A stretch of DNA of 64,000 nucleotides. Origin: Actinomadura graeca (GTDB lineage: Bacteria; Actinomycetota; Actinomycetes; Streptosporangiales; Streptosporangiaceae). Position 1 is the first letter of the stretch. Each line of letters begins with the position of its first letter. The notes under the pieces are model-generated. The model was not told the origin of the DNA. It was given only the letters and a program-made list of their open reading frames with translations, and ran no database searches. The position numbers and the translations under genes are program-made. The stretch is taken from the NCBI RefSeq assembly GCF_019175365.1, contig NZ_CP059572.1, positions 8,556,001-8,620,000 of the forward strand, written 5' to 3'. Shown here in pieces: positions 35,460 to 43,436 of this stretch.

Positions 35460-36133
35460 CCATGGAGAGCCCCCCGGACGAGATCCGCGTCCTCGTCGTC
35501 GATGACCAGGCGCTGCTGCGCGGCAGCTTCCGCGTCCTGGTCGACACCGCGCCCGGCCTCCGCACCGTCGGCGAGGCGGGCACGGGCGCCGCGGCCGTCG
35601 ACCTGGCCGGGCGGGAGCGCCCCGACGTCGTCCTCATGGACGTCCGGATGCCGGAGATGGACGGCATCGAGGCGACCCGCCGCATCTGCTCGGGCCTGCC
35701 GGACGTCCGCGTCCTGATCCTCACGACCTTCGACCTGGACGCCTACGTCTACTCCGCCCTGCGCGCGGGCGCCAGCGGGTTCCTGCTGAAGGACACGCCG
35801 CCCGCCGACCTCCTGTCGGCCATCCGGGTCGTCGCCGCGGGCGACTCGCTCCTCGCGCCCACCGTGACCCGCCGCCTGATCGCCGAGTTCGTCCGCCGCC
35901 CCGCCCCCGTCCGCCCGCCGCCCCCCGGGCTGGACGGCGTCACCGAACGCGAGCGGGAGGTGCTCGGCCTCGTCGCCCGCGGGCTGTCCAACGCCGAGCT
36001 GGCCGAGCACCTGCACCTCAGCCCGGCCACGGTCAAGACCCACATCGGCCACCTGCTCGCCAAGCTCCACGCCCGTGACCGCGCCCAGCTGGTCATCGCC
36101 GCATACGAGACCGGGCTGGTCCGGCCGCGCTGA
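35456..36133 (+). CDS. NarL/LuxR-type response regulator
   Basis: 225 aa. The receiver has the acidic pair VVDDQ, the phospho-acceptor Asp in VVLMDVRMPEMDG near 55, the Thr in ILTTFD and the Lys in FLLKDTPPADLL. The LuxR HTH is GLDGVTEREREVLGLVARGL then SNAELAEHLHLSPATVKTHI. The GTG at 35456 overlaps the kinase stop as GTGA; the ATG at 35462 is the alternative. Likely target: the divergent ABC export operon. Confidence 0.92.
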   Translation: MTMESPPDEIRVLVVDDQALLRGSFRVLVDTAPGLRTVGEAGTGAAAVDLAGRERPDVVLMDVRMPEMDGIEATRRICSGLPDVRVLILTTFDLDAYVYSALRAGASGFLLKDTPPADLLSAIRVVAAGDSLLAPTVTRRLIAEFVRRPAPVRPPPPGLDGVTEREREVLGLVARGLSNAELAEHLHLSPATVKTHIGHLLAKLHARDRAQLVIAAYETGLVRPR

Positions 36134-36141
36134 CCACCGCA

Positions 36142-36326
36142 CCGCTCCTGCGGGATGAACAGGAGTCGGGCGTGCCGCCCTTCTCAGTTCACCAAGCCCG
36201 GATGCGCCGCTCATACGGAGGATGAGATGAGGGTGGGCGCGTCGCTCTGCGCAGGACGAGAGGAGCGTGGGCGCATCGCTCCTGCGGGATCAATCCCAGC
36301 GGAGGCGGGCCGGCCCTCGGGGAGGA
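36142..36326. repeat. Imperfect intergenic repeats after the response regulator
   Basis: CGCTCCTGCGGGAT occurs at about 36143 and again at about 36275. A ~28-bp unit starting GTGGGCGC(G/A)TCGCTC is repeated twice (about 36233 and 36268), each time followed by CTGCG and a GGA-rich tail. GGAGCG and CGCTCC words allow hairpins. No coding signal. Confidence 0.4.
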
Positions 36327-37231
36327 TCAGAGGAGCGCGGATGCCAGCCGCTCGAACCGGTCGGCGGTCGATGCGAGGTCCGGCGCGAACACCGCGGTGA
36401 CGACGTGGTCGGCGCCCGCGTCGAGATGCTCCTGGACCCTCGCCGAGATCGCGTCGTCGTCGCCCAGGGTGAAGCAGGCGTCGATGACCGCGTCGGACGC
36501 GCCGTCCGCCAGCGCCGCGTCGTCGTAGCCCAGGTTCCTGAGCGCGCGGATGTAGGGGGACCCGGGCAGCGTCAGCGTCGGCGTCTGCCGCGCGATGGCG
36601 CGCGCCTTGTCGAGGTCGGGCTCGGGGATGACGCTCTGCACGGTGATCAGCAGCTTGTCCGGGCCGAGCAGCTCCCGCGCGCGCCGGGTGTGCTCGGGCG
36701 GCATCATCGCGGGCAGCGCGCCGTCCGCGCCGTCACGCGCGAGCCCCTGCATCTTCGGCCCGAGCGCGGCGAGCAGCCTCGGGAACGGGACGGACGGCAC
36801 CGGCGCCGCCTCGACGGCCGCGTCCATCCCGTCCAGATACTCGCGCATCTTGCGCAAAGGGCTGGTCCACTGCTGGCCGCTCTGCTCGACCAGAAAGCCC
36901 ATGCTGACGCCGATCCCGAGTGCGAGGCGACCGGGATAGGCGTCGGCCAGGACGGAGGCGGCGCCCTGCATCGTGGCGGGGTGCCGGGCCCACAGTTCGC
37001 GATCCCCGATCCCACGACGACCCGGTCGGTGGCGGCCAGTATCACGCTCATCTGCGTGAAGACCTCGCGGCCGCCGACGATCTCGTTCAGCCAGATCGAC
37101 CCGTACCCGGCCTTCTCGATCCGCGCCGCCGCGTCCCGCCATTCGTCGGCCGGGGCGAGGGGCGTCATCAGCACGGCCCCGATCCGCCCGAGCCGATGTC
37201 GCGCCTCGTCCACCACTGTGCTCGCCATCAT
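36327..37231 (-). pseudogene. LLM-class F420-dependent oxidoreductase, single-base frameshift
   Basis: The TIM-barrel luciferase-like family is plain in two frames. From the ATG at 37231 the reading is IGAVLMTPLAPADEWRDAA ... IVGGREVFTQMSVILAATD, VVVGSGIAN; then it must switch to LWARHPATMQGAASVLADAYPG, GIGVSMGFLVEQSGQQW, LDKARAIARQTPTLTL, and the end at 36327. One missing base between 36995 and 36996 (AACTGTGG where AAC-NTG-TGG is needed) accounts for it; restoring it gives ~301 aa. Either a recent inactivation or a read error. Divergent from the TetR gene. Confidence 0.8.
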
Positions 37232-37328
37232 GTCTCCCTCGGACGCCGTAATATCGGAACCAGTAGCCCGTTTAGGACGGTACCGGAACGCATGGCCCGG
37301 TTGTCAAACGTCCGCCGAAGGAGGTCCG

Positions 37329-38084
37329 GTGACCGCCGAACAGCCCGTCCCCCGCCGCGCCGACGCGCTCCGGAACCGGACGCGGATCATGGAGGCCGCC
37401 CTCGACGCCTTCTCCAGCGACGGCCGGCTCGTCCCGCTCGACGAGATCGCCCGCCGGGCCGGTGTCGGCGCCGGGACCGTCTACCGCAACTTCCCGACCA
37501 AGGAGGCCCTCTTCACGGCCGTCATCACCGACCGCTTCCTACGGATCGTGGAAGAGGCGAGGGCCCTCGCGGACAGCGGTGAACCGGTGGACGCCTTCTA
37601 CGGTTTCGTGACGTGGGTGGTCGAGCGGGCGATGGTCAACCACGCCCTGTGTGAGGCCCTGGCCCTGGACGTCGACACCGCCGCGGCCTTCGACCACCGT
37701 TGTGTGGACAAGGACTTCACGGTCGCCCTCGCCGTCCTGCTGCGGAGGGCCCAGGAGGCCGGCGGCGTGCGGGACGACGTGGACGTCGCCGATGTCCGTG
37801 CCCTGCTCGTCGGCTGCATGATCATGGAACGGCGGCGCCGGACGGCGGGCCCGCCGGGCCGCATGACCGCCCTGGCCTGCGACGCCCTCCGCCCACCCGG
37901 TGGCGCCGCGCCCCCGCCCCACGTGCGTAACGAAACGAAACCGATGTCACGTAACGGAACCACCATCTGTGCGGTCTGCGGAACACCGCTGGCGGTCGCC
38001 CGGACCGGCCGTCCCGCCCGCTACTGCGGTCCCACCTGCCGGCAGACGGCCCACCGCCGCCGCCACCGCGCGAAATCCGATTGA
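37329..38084 (+). CDS. TetR-family regulator fused to a C-terminal zinc-ribbon
   Basis: 251 aa. N-terminal TetR HTH (RTRIMEAALDAFSSDG, LDEIARRAGVGAGTVYRNFPTKEAL) and a helical effector domain to about residue 195. The frame continues with a short basic link into CAVCGTPLAVARTGRPARYC then GPTCRQTAHRRRHR, a zinc-ribbon usually seen as a separate small actinomycete protein. An internal ATG at 37944 could also start the zinc part alone. GGAGG precedes the GTG at 37329. It is divergent from the broken oxidoreductase, its probable target. Confidence 0.82.
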   Translation: MTAEQPVPRRADALRNRTRIMEAALDAFSSDGRLVPLDEIARRAGVGAGTVYRNFPTKEALFTAVITDRFLRIVEEARALADSGEPVDAFYGFVTWVVERAMVNHALCEALALDVDTAAAFDHRCVDKDFTVALAVLLRRAQEAGGVRDDVDVADVRALLVGCMIMERRRRTAGPPGRMTALACDALRPPGGAAPPPHVRNETKPMSRNGTTICAVCGTPLAVARTGRPARYCGPTCRQTAHRRRHRAKSD

Positions 38085-38134
38085 TCCACCGGCCACCCGC
38101 GCGCCACGCTGGGCCACCCGACCCAGGAGCCGGC

Positions 38135-38743
38135 TTGAAGACGCCCACACGCCAGATCCGCGCGGACCACGACCGCGACACGATCACGGTCTACCAGGCG
38201 TACGGACCGGAGATCGGTGGCCCCGCCGCCGAGCACGGCACGTTCGTGCCGCCGTTCTCCCGGAACCGCATGACCTGGATCAAACCGTCCTTCCTGTGGC
38301 TGATGGCGCGCAGCAACTGGGCGCGCGAACGGGGACAGGAGTCGGTGCTCGCCGTCCGGATCAGCCGCGCGGGATGGGAGCAGGCGCTCGGCCTCGCCGT
38401 CCCCACGCACCCGGACCGGCGTGTCTTCCGCGGATCCGCCGAGTGGCGCGAGCGTTTCGCGGACGCGGTCGTCCACGTCCAATGGGATCCGGAACGCTCA
38501 CTGCGAGGCCGGAAACTGGAGGCCCGCAGCATCCAGATCGGGCTGAGCCGCCACATCGTCGACCGCTACGTCGACCACTGGATCCTCGGGATCGAGGACC
38601 GCACGCCCCTCGTCCGCAGGCTGCACCGGCTCGTCCATGACGGCCAGGTCGGCAAGGCCAAGGCGCTCCTCCCACCGGAACGCCCGTACCCGCTCTCAGC
38701 CGCCCTCGCCCACCGCCTCGGCGCCGACACCCCCGGACGCTGA
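38135..38743 (+). CDS. DUF4291 family protein
   Basis: 202 aa of unknown function with the conserved start of DUF4291: RQIRADHDRDTITVYQAY, then FVPPFSRNRMTWIKPSFLWLMARSNWA, and QWDPER near the C-terminus. No membrane or signal segment. AGGAG (38125-38129) five bases before the TTG at 38135 sets the start, 51 bp after the TetR stop. Confidence 0.85.
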   Translation: MKTPTRQIRADHDRDTITVYQAYGPEIGGPAAEHGTFVPPFSRNRMTWIKPSFLWLMARSNWARERGQESVLAVRISRAGWEQALGLAVPTHPDRRVFRGSAEWRERFADAVVHVQWDPERSLRGRKLEARSIQIGLSRHIVDRYVDHWILGIEDRTPLVRRLHRLVHDGQVGKAKALLPPERPYPLSAALAHRLGADTPGR

Positions 38744-38745
38744 GA

Positions 38746-39441
38746 TCACACTGCCCACCGCGTCCGGTACCCCTCAAGCCGCCCGGCGAGTTCCTCCGGC
38801 CGACTGAGCGCGACCAAGTGCCCTCCGGGCATCTCGTCGACCGGAATGCCGAGCCTGTCAGAGACGACGCGCCTTTGGAACTCCAGCGGGAAGAAGCGGT
38901 CGTCCCGTCCCTGAAGGAAAACGGTCGGCGTGTCCGGCCACCCCGCCAGCGGCCACGGTTCCGTGAACGGCTTGGCCGCCTGGACCGGCTCTCCCTGCGC
39001 GAGCGCCTCGTCCGTCACCTCTGACGGGACGTCGTGGAAGAAGGTGTCACGCAAGTCGAACTCGGCGGGAAGCGTCCGTCCTTCCCGGGCCGCCTGGTCC
39101 GCCATGGCCTGGGCCTGGCCGGTGTCGTCCCACCACGCACCGCCCGTCTCACCGGGCCGGGGCGTCATGGCGTTGAGCATCACCAGCAGGTCCACCGGCA
39201 CCCGGTCGCAGACCAGGGGAGCGGTCAGGCCACCCATGGACTGCGCGACCAGGACTACCTCGTCCCGGCCGTCTATCGCGTCGACGATCGTGTCGGCGTA
39301 CTCCTGGAGCCCGGCCTGATCGTCCGCGGCCGGAAGATCGACGGCCGTCACCTCGTGCCCCCGCTCTCGCAGCCTCGGGACGAGCCGATGCCAGTACCAG
39401 GCCCGTCCTCCGGCCCCGGGGACGAGCACATAGGTCGCCAT
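38746..39441 (-). CDS. Alpha/beta hydrolase
   Basis: 231 aa, esterase/hydroxynitrile-lyase-like. Oxyanion segment VLVPGAGGRAWYWHRL, nucleophile VAQSMGGL (Ser near 74, GxSxG as AQSMGG), acid in LQGRDDRFFP, and His in MPGGHLVALSRPEEL. Substrate unknown. It is convergent with the DUF4291 gene (2 bp between stops). Confidence 0.87.
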   Translation of the reverse strand: MATYVLVPGAGGRAWYWHRLVPRLRERGHEVTAVDLPAADDQAGLQEYADTIVDAIDGRDEVVLVAQSMGGLTAPLVCDRVPVDLLVMLNAMTPRPGETGGAWWDDTGQAQAMADQAAREGRTLPAEFDLRDTFFHDVPSEVTDEALAQGEPVQAAKPFTEPWPLAGWPDTPTVFLQGRDDRFFPLEFQRRVVSDRLGIPVDEMPGGHLVALSRPEELAGRLEGYRTRWAV

Positions 39442-39450
39442 ACTCAACAG

Positions 39451-39465
39451 CACCTTACCAAGGTG
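39451..39465. promoter_or_regulatory. Inverted repeat before the hydrolase gene
   Basis: CACCTT-ACC-AAGGTG, perfect 6-bp arms, 10 bp upstream of the hydrolase ATG and overlapping a possible -10 box TAAGGT on the minus strand. Candidate repressor site; the binding protein is unknown. Confidence 0.35.
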
Positions 39466-39619
39466 AGATCGCCGAATCTGGCAGCGCCCGCTCCCACGAA
39501 CACACCACCACGCATCGAGGACGCCGACTCCCGCCCTTACCGACAGCCACGCACCATGCGACGACGAATCCGCCGACCCCTCCCACGAAGGGACTCGAAA
39601 CCCGCGTGTCCCACTGTTC

Positions 39620-39643
39620 TCGAACGTGTGTTCGGGTTAGGGT
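39620..39643 (+). promoter_or_regulatory. LexA (SOS) box and -10 element
   Basis: TCGAAC-GTGT-GTTCGG (39620-39635) matches the actinobacterial SOS box (TCGAAC N4 GTTCGA) at all but the last base. TAGGGT (39638-39643) follows as the -10 box, 8 nt before the GTG at 39652, so LexA would cover the promoter. Confidence 0.75.
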
Positions 39644-39651
39644 GTCGTTCC

Positions 39652-39879
39652 GTGCTGATCGATGAACCCGTCTCCGCAGAGACCACCCCCACGGGCCGCC
39701 CGTCGCAGATCTCCGGCTCACGCGGACACTACCGGGTACGCCGGGTCCTTGAGGAATGGCAGGCACCTGGTCAGGCGAGGTTCTACCGCCTCCAGGTCAC
39801 CACGCCGGAGGGGCCGGCGATCGCCGAGGTCATCGCCTCTCCTGCGGGCCCGTGGACGCTCCGTCGGGTCTGGCCCTGA
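39652..39879 (+). CDS. DUF6504-like small protein, SOS-controlled
   Basis: 75 aa: an acidic start (LIDEPVSAETTPTGRPSQI) followed by a compact beta-rich stretch (GHYRVRRVLEEWQ, FYRLQVTTP, RRVWP). I recall small proteins of this type beside the ImuB/DnaE2 mutasome genes of actinobacteria; that link is from memory. Here it stands alone. The -10 box lies 8 nt before the GTG, so translation is probably leaderless. The LexA box predicts induction by DNA damage. Confidence 0.65.
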   Translation: MLIDEPVSAETTPTGRPSQISGSRGHYRVRRVLEEWQAPGQARFYRLQVTTPEGPAIAEVIASPAGPWTLRRVWP

Positions 39880-39912
39880 CACCACCGGCCGACCCGCGCC
39901 GGGCACCCGACC

Positions 39913-40572
39913 CTAAGGGCCTTCCGGCAATCGCAGGACGATCCGCTCGGAGAAGCCGCCACGCCGTTGCGCCTTATCCGCTCGCCGCGCCTCCAACCCG
40001 TCCGGCGTGAGCCTATGGACCGCCGCCAACGCGTGGACGACCTCCAGCACGTCGGCGAGTTCCTCAGGGTCACCGCTCGCGACATACTCGCCCGCCTCCT
40101 CGTACAGCTTGGCGCGCAACCGGGACCTGTACTCGTCAAGACCGGCCACACGGAACTCGGCGCGCCGTCCGGACTCCTCGATGACCTGGGGGATCCGGTC
40201 CCGGACGAGCTTCTCGGTGAAGCCCCCGCCCGACTTCGTACGGTGCACCATGCCGCCATGCCGCCGATCCAGGGACTCGATCCACTTCACGGCGACCGCC
40301 GCCGTCTGGACGAGTTCGGCGCGAAGCCTGTCCGGCTCCGCCTCGGCGAGCGCTTCGAAGAACTCCTCCGTGAGCACATGGCGCCATGTCAGCCGTCCGC
40401 GCTCCCACGCCGTGCTGCACTCCCGTTTCGCCTCCTCCGCACGCTCGACGAACTCCGGCCCACTGCCGTCGGGAAACTCCTGAACGCCCCACATCCGGTC
40501 CTGCGCTTCGCGTTCGGCCGCGACGTCCGCCAGAACCCTGGCCAGCGCAGGTGCAACTCCCTCGTCCTCCAT
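39913..40572 (-). CDS. Fusion of two MazG-like NTP pyrophosphohydrolase domains
   Basis: 219 aa with two all-alpha NTP-PPase modules. The first (~10-105) resembles MazG-like proteins: EREAQDRMWGVQEFPDG, LTEEFFEALAEA and ELVQTAAVAVKWIESLD. The second (~118-190) resembles the phosphoribosyl-ATP-pyrophosphohydrolase-like group: KLVRDRIPQVIEESG, LYEEAGEYVASGDPEELADVLEV. Both carry the ExxE plus later E/D pair that holds Mg. Hydrolysis of a non-canonical NTP (house-cleaning or defence) is inferred. Two such domains in one chain are uncommon. Confidence 0.75.
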   Translation of the reverse strand: MEDEGVAPALARVLADVAAEREAQDRMWGVQEFPDGSGPEFVERAEEAKRECSTAWERGRLTWRHVLTEEFFEALAEAEPDRLRAELVQTAAVAVKWIESLDRRHGGMVHRTKSGGGFTEKLVRDRIPQVIEESGRRAEFRVAGLDEYRSRLRAKLYEEAGEYVASGDPEELADVLEVVHALAAVHRLTPDGLEARRADKAQRRGGFSERIVLRLPEGP

Positions 40573-40924
40573 GAGCGCAAGCTAACCGGACTCCTCGAAC
40601 CCGCGCCGCAAGACGCCACAGCCCGTCAACCTTGAGACAGAACCCTCGCGACGCTCCTCAGCCCAATCACCCTGATGCGACGCCTACCGCCCCGTCGCAC
40701 GCCGTCATCCCGCCCCCGACCGCTCGCCGTCCCAGACACCCCGTCGCTGCGCTGCTGATGGCCGGCCGACCTGGCTGGCCTGGTCGGCCAGTTCGGGAAG
40801 CGCGACTGCGATGCCTCGTCACCGCAGGCGGACCCAACTCGTGCGGGAGGAGTACGCCTCGGCGGCGCGAACCCGATCGGACCGGGTTCGAGGATGCCCG
40901 CCACCGATACGGGCGACCCGATCC

Positions 40925-41034
40925 CGGCCGTCACCACCTTGAACAACGGCCGTCACCACCTTGAACAACGGCCGTCACCACCTTGAACAACGGCCGTCAC
41001 CACCTTGAACAACGGCCGTCACCACCTTGAACAA
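40925..41034. repeat. Perfect tandem array, 22 bp x 5
   Basis: Five identical 22-bp units (begin CGGCCGTCACCACC, end TTGAACAA) run head to tail without spacers and stop where the transposon relic begins. The 350 bp before it (40573-40924) show no gene. A unit length not divisible by three argues against coding. Confidence 0.9.
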
Positions 41035-41225
41035 CGGCGCGCCGCCCCGCTGCGCGGCCGCCACCACCAGCAACCGCTCTTCCACCCTGACAGGACGCCA
41101 GGTGCAGCCTGGTCGACAGTCCGCCCTGCGAACGTCCCAGGGCGTGTCCATCCGGCTCGCACATGGTTCCCCCGGGCGGCTCGAACTACGGCGCGCCGCA
41201 CCGCTGCGCGGCCGCCACCACCAGC
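41034..41225. repeat. 38-bp direct repeat around the transposase 3' end
   Basis: Bases 41034-41071 and 41188-41225 match at 37 of 38 positions (both begin ACGGCGCGCCGC and end CCGCCACCACCAGC), 154 bp apart. The second copy encodes the last transposase residues, so this end was duplicated during decay. Confidence 0.8.
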
Positions 41226-41520
41226 GACAACGGCTTCTGGCCTTGCTCGCAAATCAGGTGGAGCTGATCGGCAGCCACCGCGCGGCCGTCGCAGATAGTG
41301 ATCGTCCCGGCTGGCGTGCGGTCACTTCGGGTGACACGCCCAGCGATGTGTCCTGTGACCCGCCCTGCCGCCAGGCTCCCGCGGCATGCCGGTGGGCGCG
41401 CATGACGGTGGAATCCATGCCGACCTGCCAGGTGATCAGACCGATGGCATCGGCACATGCCTGCAACCCGGACAGAATTCTCGCCCACCTCCATCGCAGT
41501 GCCAGCGGCGGAACAATCCG
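41188..41520 (-). mobile_element. Decayed IS5-family transposase fragment
   Basis: On the minus strand the DDE-family pattern is clear in fragments: RWRWARILSGLQACADAIG, ITWQVGMDSTVMRAHRHAAGA, then after a frame change DQLHLICEQGQKPLSLVVAAAQR. This corresponds to the middle of IS5-type actinomycete transposases. The N-terminus, the C-terminal third and the inverted repeats are missing. It is fused to a Tad-like fragment on its 5' side. Confidence 0.75.
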
Positions 41521-41718
41521 TACCTTCGCGTGCATCCCGCCGACGCGGTCCAGCGTCGGCGCCATCCGCCCGGCCTGCGCCTCCTCCAGGTCGCGGCGGC
41601 GGGCGGCGTCGAAGGCCGCCATCCGCGCGGCGAGCCCGGGACGCGCCGGGAACAGCGCCCGGACGAGCAGGTAGAGCCCGGCTCCGGCGACGGCGCCCGC
41701 GATCATCGCTCCCGTCAC
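41521..41718 (-). pseudogene. Truncated type II/IV secretion F protein (TadC-like), N-terminal fragment
   Basis: From the GTG at 41718: a membrane helix (MIAGAVAGAGLYLLVRALF) and the following ARPGLAARMAAFDAARRR typical of actinomycete TadC proteins. Homology stops after ~60 codons, where the transposase relic begins. The GTGA overlap with the preceding fragment shows they once formed an intact tadB-tadC unit. Confidence 0.5.
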
Positions 41719-41905
41719 GCGCCGCCTCCGCCCTGCCAGCCGGCGACCGTGGTCGGCACCTCGCCGGGCACGCCCGGCTGCTCCTTGCGGGCCCCGCTGA
41801 GGAACCGCCCGGGAAGCTCGTACTTCGCCAGGCGCCGCAGCCACAGGAACGCCGCCGTGTACAGGGCGACGACGACGCACAGGACGAGCTGCCCACACCC
41901 ATAGG
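41715..41905 (-). pseudogene. Truncated TadB-like fragment, C-terminal end
   Basis: An open reading stretch ending at the TGA at 41715 gives a last membrane helix and tail, LVLCVVVALYTAAFLWLRRL, KYELPGRFLSG, with a Pro/Gly-rich end, resembling the C-terminus of Flp-pilus assembly TadB proteins. The upstream membrane domain is gone. Confidence 0.45.
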
Positions 41906-42400
41906 AGCCATGGCGCCACGGGACGCCCCGCCAAGGTGCACCGACTCGGGTTCGTCATCGGATGCCGTGGATGAGCTGCCGATCCGTCCATTTGGAGGCC
42001 CGACCGGCCGCGCGGGCACTGGCGGCGACGGTCCAGCCGCGCCTGCGGCTCGTCGGCACGTCGAACCGCCTCGTCACCGTTATGGCGGCCCCGAGGTGTC
42101 CGGTTTCCTGCTTGACGGCCGTGCTGGTCATCTGACAGAGACCGCCTCCCCGGCTTCGAGAACGTCTGATGCGTTGTCAAGTGTGAGCCCTCGTTTCTGA
42201 AGGTGTCGGCGGGTCCGGCGTTCGGGAGGTTGGTCGTTGTGATCACCTGGAGGGCAAGACTTCGGAGGCAGCCGGTCAGCAAGGTGGCGTTCTGCGGGTG
42301 CGGTGTCACGCTCTGGTCATGCTGTCTGAGCGGCCTCGCCTCTTGCCGGTTGGCGCTGTTCCTGGGGTTCGCCGTTGAGAGTTGTTGCTCCTGACCGTTG
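41906..42400. other. Gap between the Tad relics and the Cys-rich family gene
   Basis: About 495 bp. The only open stretch with some coding look is 41955-42131 on the minus strand (58 codons, MTSTAVKQETGHLGAA to the end WTDRQLIHGIR); its ribosome-binding site is poorly spaced and no family is recognised. 42132-42400 is lower in GC and shows no gene. Confidence 0.3.
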
Positions 42401-43303
42401 TCAGGTGGGGTGCAGGTCGTCGGGTTCGCAGCTCAGTAGTTCGTGGAGGATGGGCGGAAGTTCGTCCCAGAGCCACTCGTTCAAGGTGCCGGGAAAGTCT
42501 TCCGGCGCCTGGACGCTCAAACGGCTGGAACCGACCTTTGCCAGCCTGACGGGTAGTGGACCGTCTTCCCACAGTGGCCCATGGGCGCCCCAGAAGCCGG
42601 AGAAATCGTCGCTCGACAAAAGGAGCTCCGCAGACAGGATGTGCTTTCCCGGATGTCGACCTAGAGGAAGCACCCGTTGTGCGGTCGTGCGCAGGATGTT
42701 GAGGGCTGCCAGGTCGTGTGCGCAAGCCACGTCCGTGATCTCGAGGTCGGGCAGACCGAAGCGGGGCAGGCCACGGGTGCGGAGGTCGACGCAGGCGCAA
42801 CCGTCGATGTCGTCCGCCTTGGCGGGGCAGGCGCCGGCGCTCCGGTAGGACGGCAAGGAGACGCCCAGCCATTCATCGGCGAGCAGGAACCGCTCGGGAC
42901 GGTCGAAGGGGTTACCCGGAAGAACGCGGGCCGTATCAAGGTCCACGGGCACACTGCAGAGCGACTCGGCCAGAGCCTCTGTGGCGACGCGGGCGAGGTG
43001 CAGGCCGTGGGGAAGGTCCGTGGCAGGTAGCACGGATGTCAGATGGATGTGCCGAGCGGCTCCCTGTACCTTCTTGAGGTCATCAGCATCACTGGCAGTG
43101 ACATTTTCCAGGCCACAATGCGACTCCACGGCCTGGTGTTCGGAAACGTCGAGGAGGGGCGTGCCCAGGCGTTCCGTCACGGAGTCCGTGTACTGCGTCG
43201 GCAGGCACTGGCGGATCATACTGGGAATGTCCTCGGGCACCAGATCGGCCGTGACGACGAAGCGGGCGATGACCTTCTCGGGTACCGCGATGGTGACGGA
43301 CAT
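42401..43303 (-). CDS. Unrecognised Cys-rich family protein, paralogue 1
   Basis: 300 aa, family not recognised. It aligns along its whole length with the protein at 53205-54158. Shared core: LADEWLGVSLPSYRSAG, a C159 ... C169-x-C171 ... C194-x-H196 set that could bind a metal, RTRGLPRFGLPDLEITDVAC, HDLAALNILRTTA, and FSGFWG near the C-terminus. No signal peptide or membrane helix. The ATG at 43303 has GGGAGG 5 nt upstream. A 24-bp element shared with two other genes lies 71 bp upstream. Codon usage is less GC-biased than in the flanking genes, which suggests transfer. Confidence 0.75.
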   Translation of the reverse strand: MSVTIAVPEKVIARFVVTADLVPEDIPSMIRQCLPTQYTDSVTERLGTPLLDVSEHQAVESHCGLENVTASDADDLKKVQGAARHIHLTSVLPATDLPHGLHLARVATEALAESLCSVPVDLDTARVLPGNPFDRPERFLLADEWLGVSLPSYRSAGACPAKADDIDGCACVDLRTRGLPRFGLPDLEITDVACAHDLAALNILRTTAQRVLPLGRHPGKHILSAELLLSSDDFSGFWGAHGPLWEDGPLPVRLAKVGSSRLSVQAPEDFPGTLNEWLWDELPPILHELLSCEPDDLHPT

Positions 43304-43373
43304 GGCAGCCTCCCTGGACCTGTGGCGAACTGGCGTCATGGTCCAGCCTCAGGGCGGCGTCCATCCGGCGGAA

Positions 43374-43397
43374 GTGGAACGGGATTCTGTGGATAAC
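43374..43397 (-). promoter_or_regulatory. Shared 24-bp element, copy 1
   Basis: In the sense of the downstream gene: GTTATCCACAGAAT, two variable bases (CC), CGTTCCAC. It contains TTATCCACA, identical to the DnaA-box consensus. Copies 2 and 3 are at 49767-49790 and 54221-54244 in the same orientation relative to their genes. Confidence 0.75.
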
Positions 43398-43436
43398 GAG
43401 GGGAAGATTTAGCACAAGTCGGATAGATGGTGTGTT

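Noticed and set aside
40925..41034. Possible CRISPR array (five 22-bp repeats)
   Set aside because: Units are contiguous with no spacers, and no cas genes are present.
42203..42394. Plus-strand 63-codon ORF
   Set aside because: Cys/Leu/Ser-rich composition, no ribosome-binding site, and it lies in low-GC non-coding DNA.
43374..43397. Reading the shared 24-bp element as a LexA box
   Set aside because: The half-sites GAAT and GTTC are 3 bp apart, not 4, and the element is conserved well outside them.
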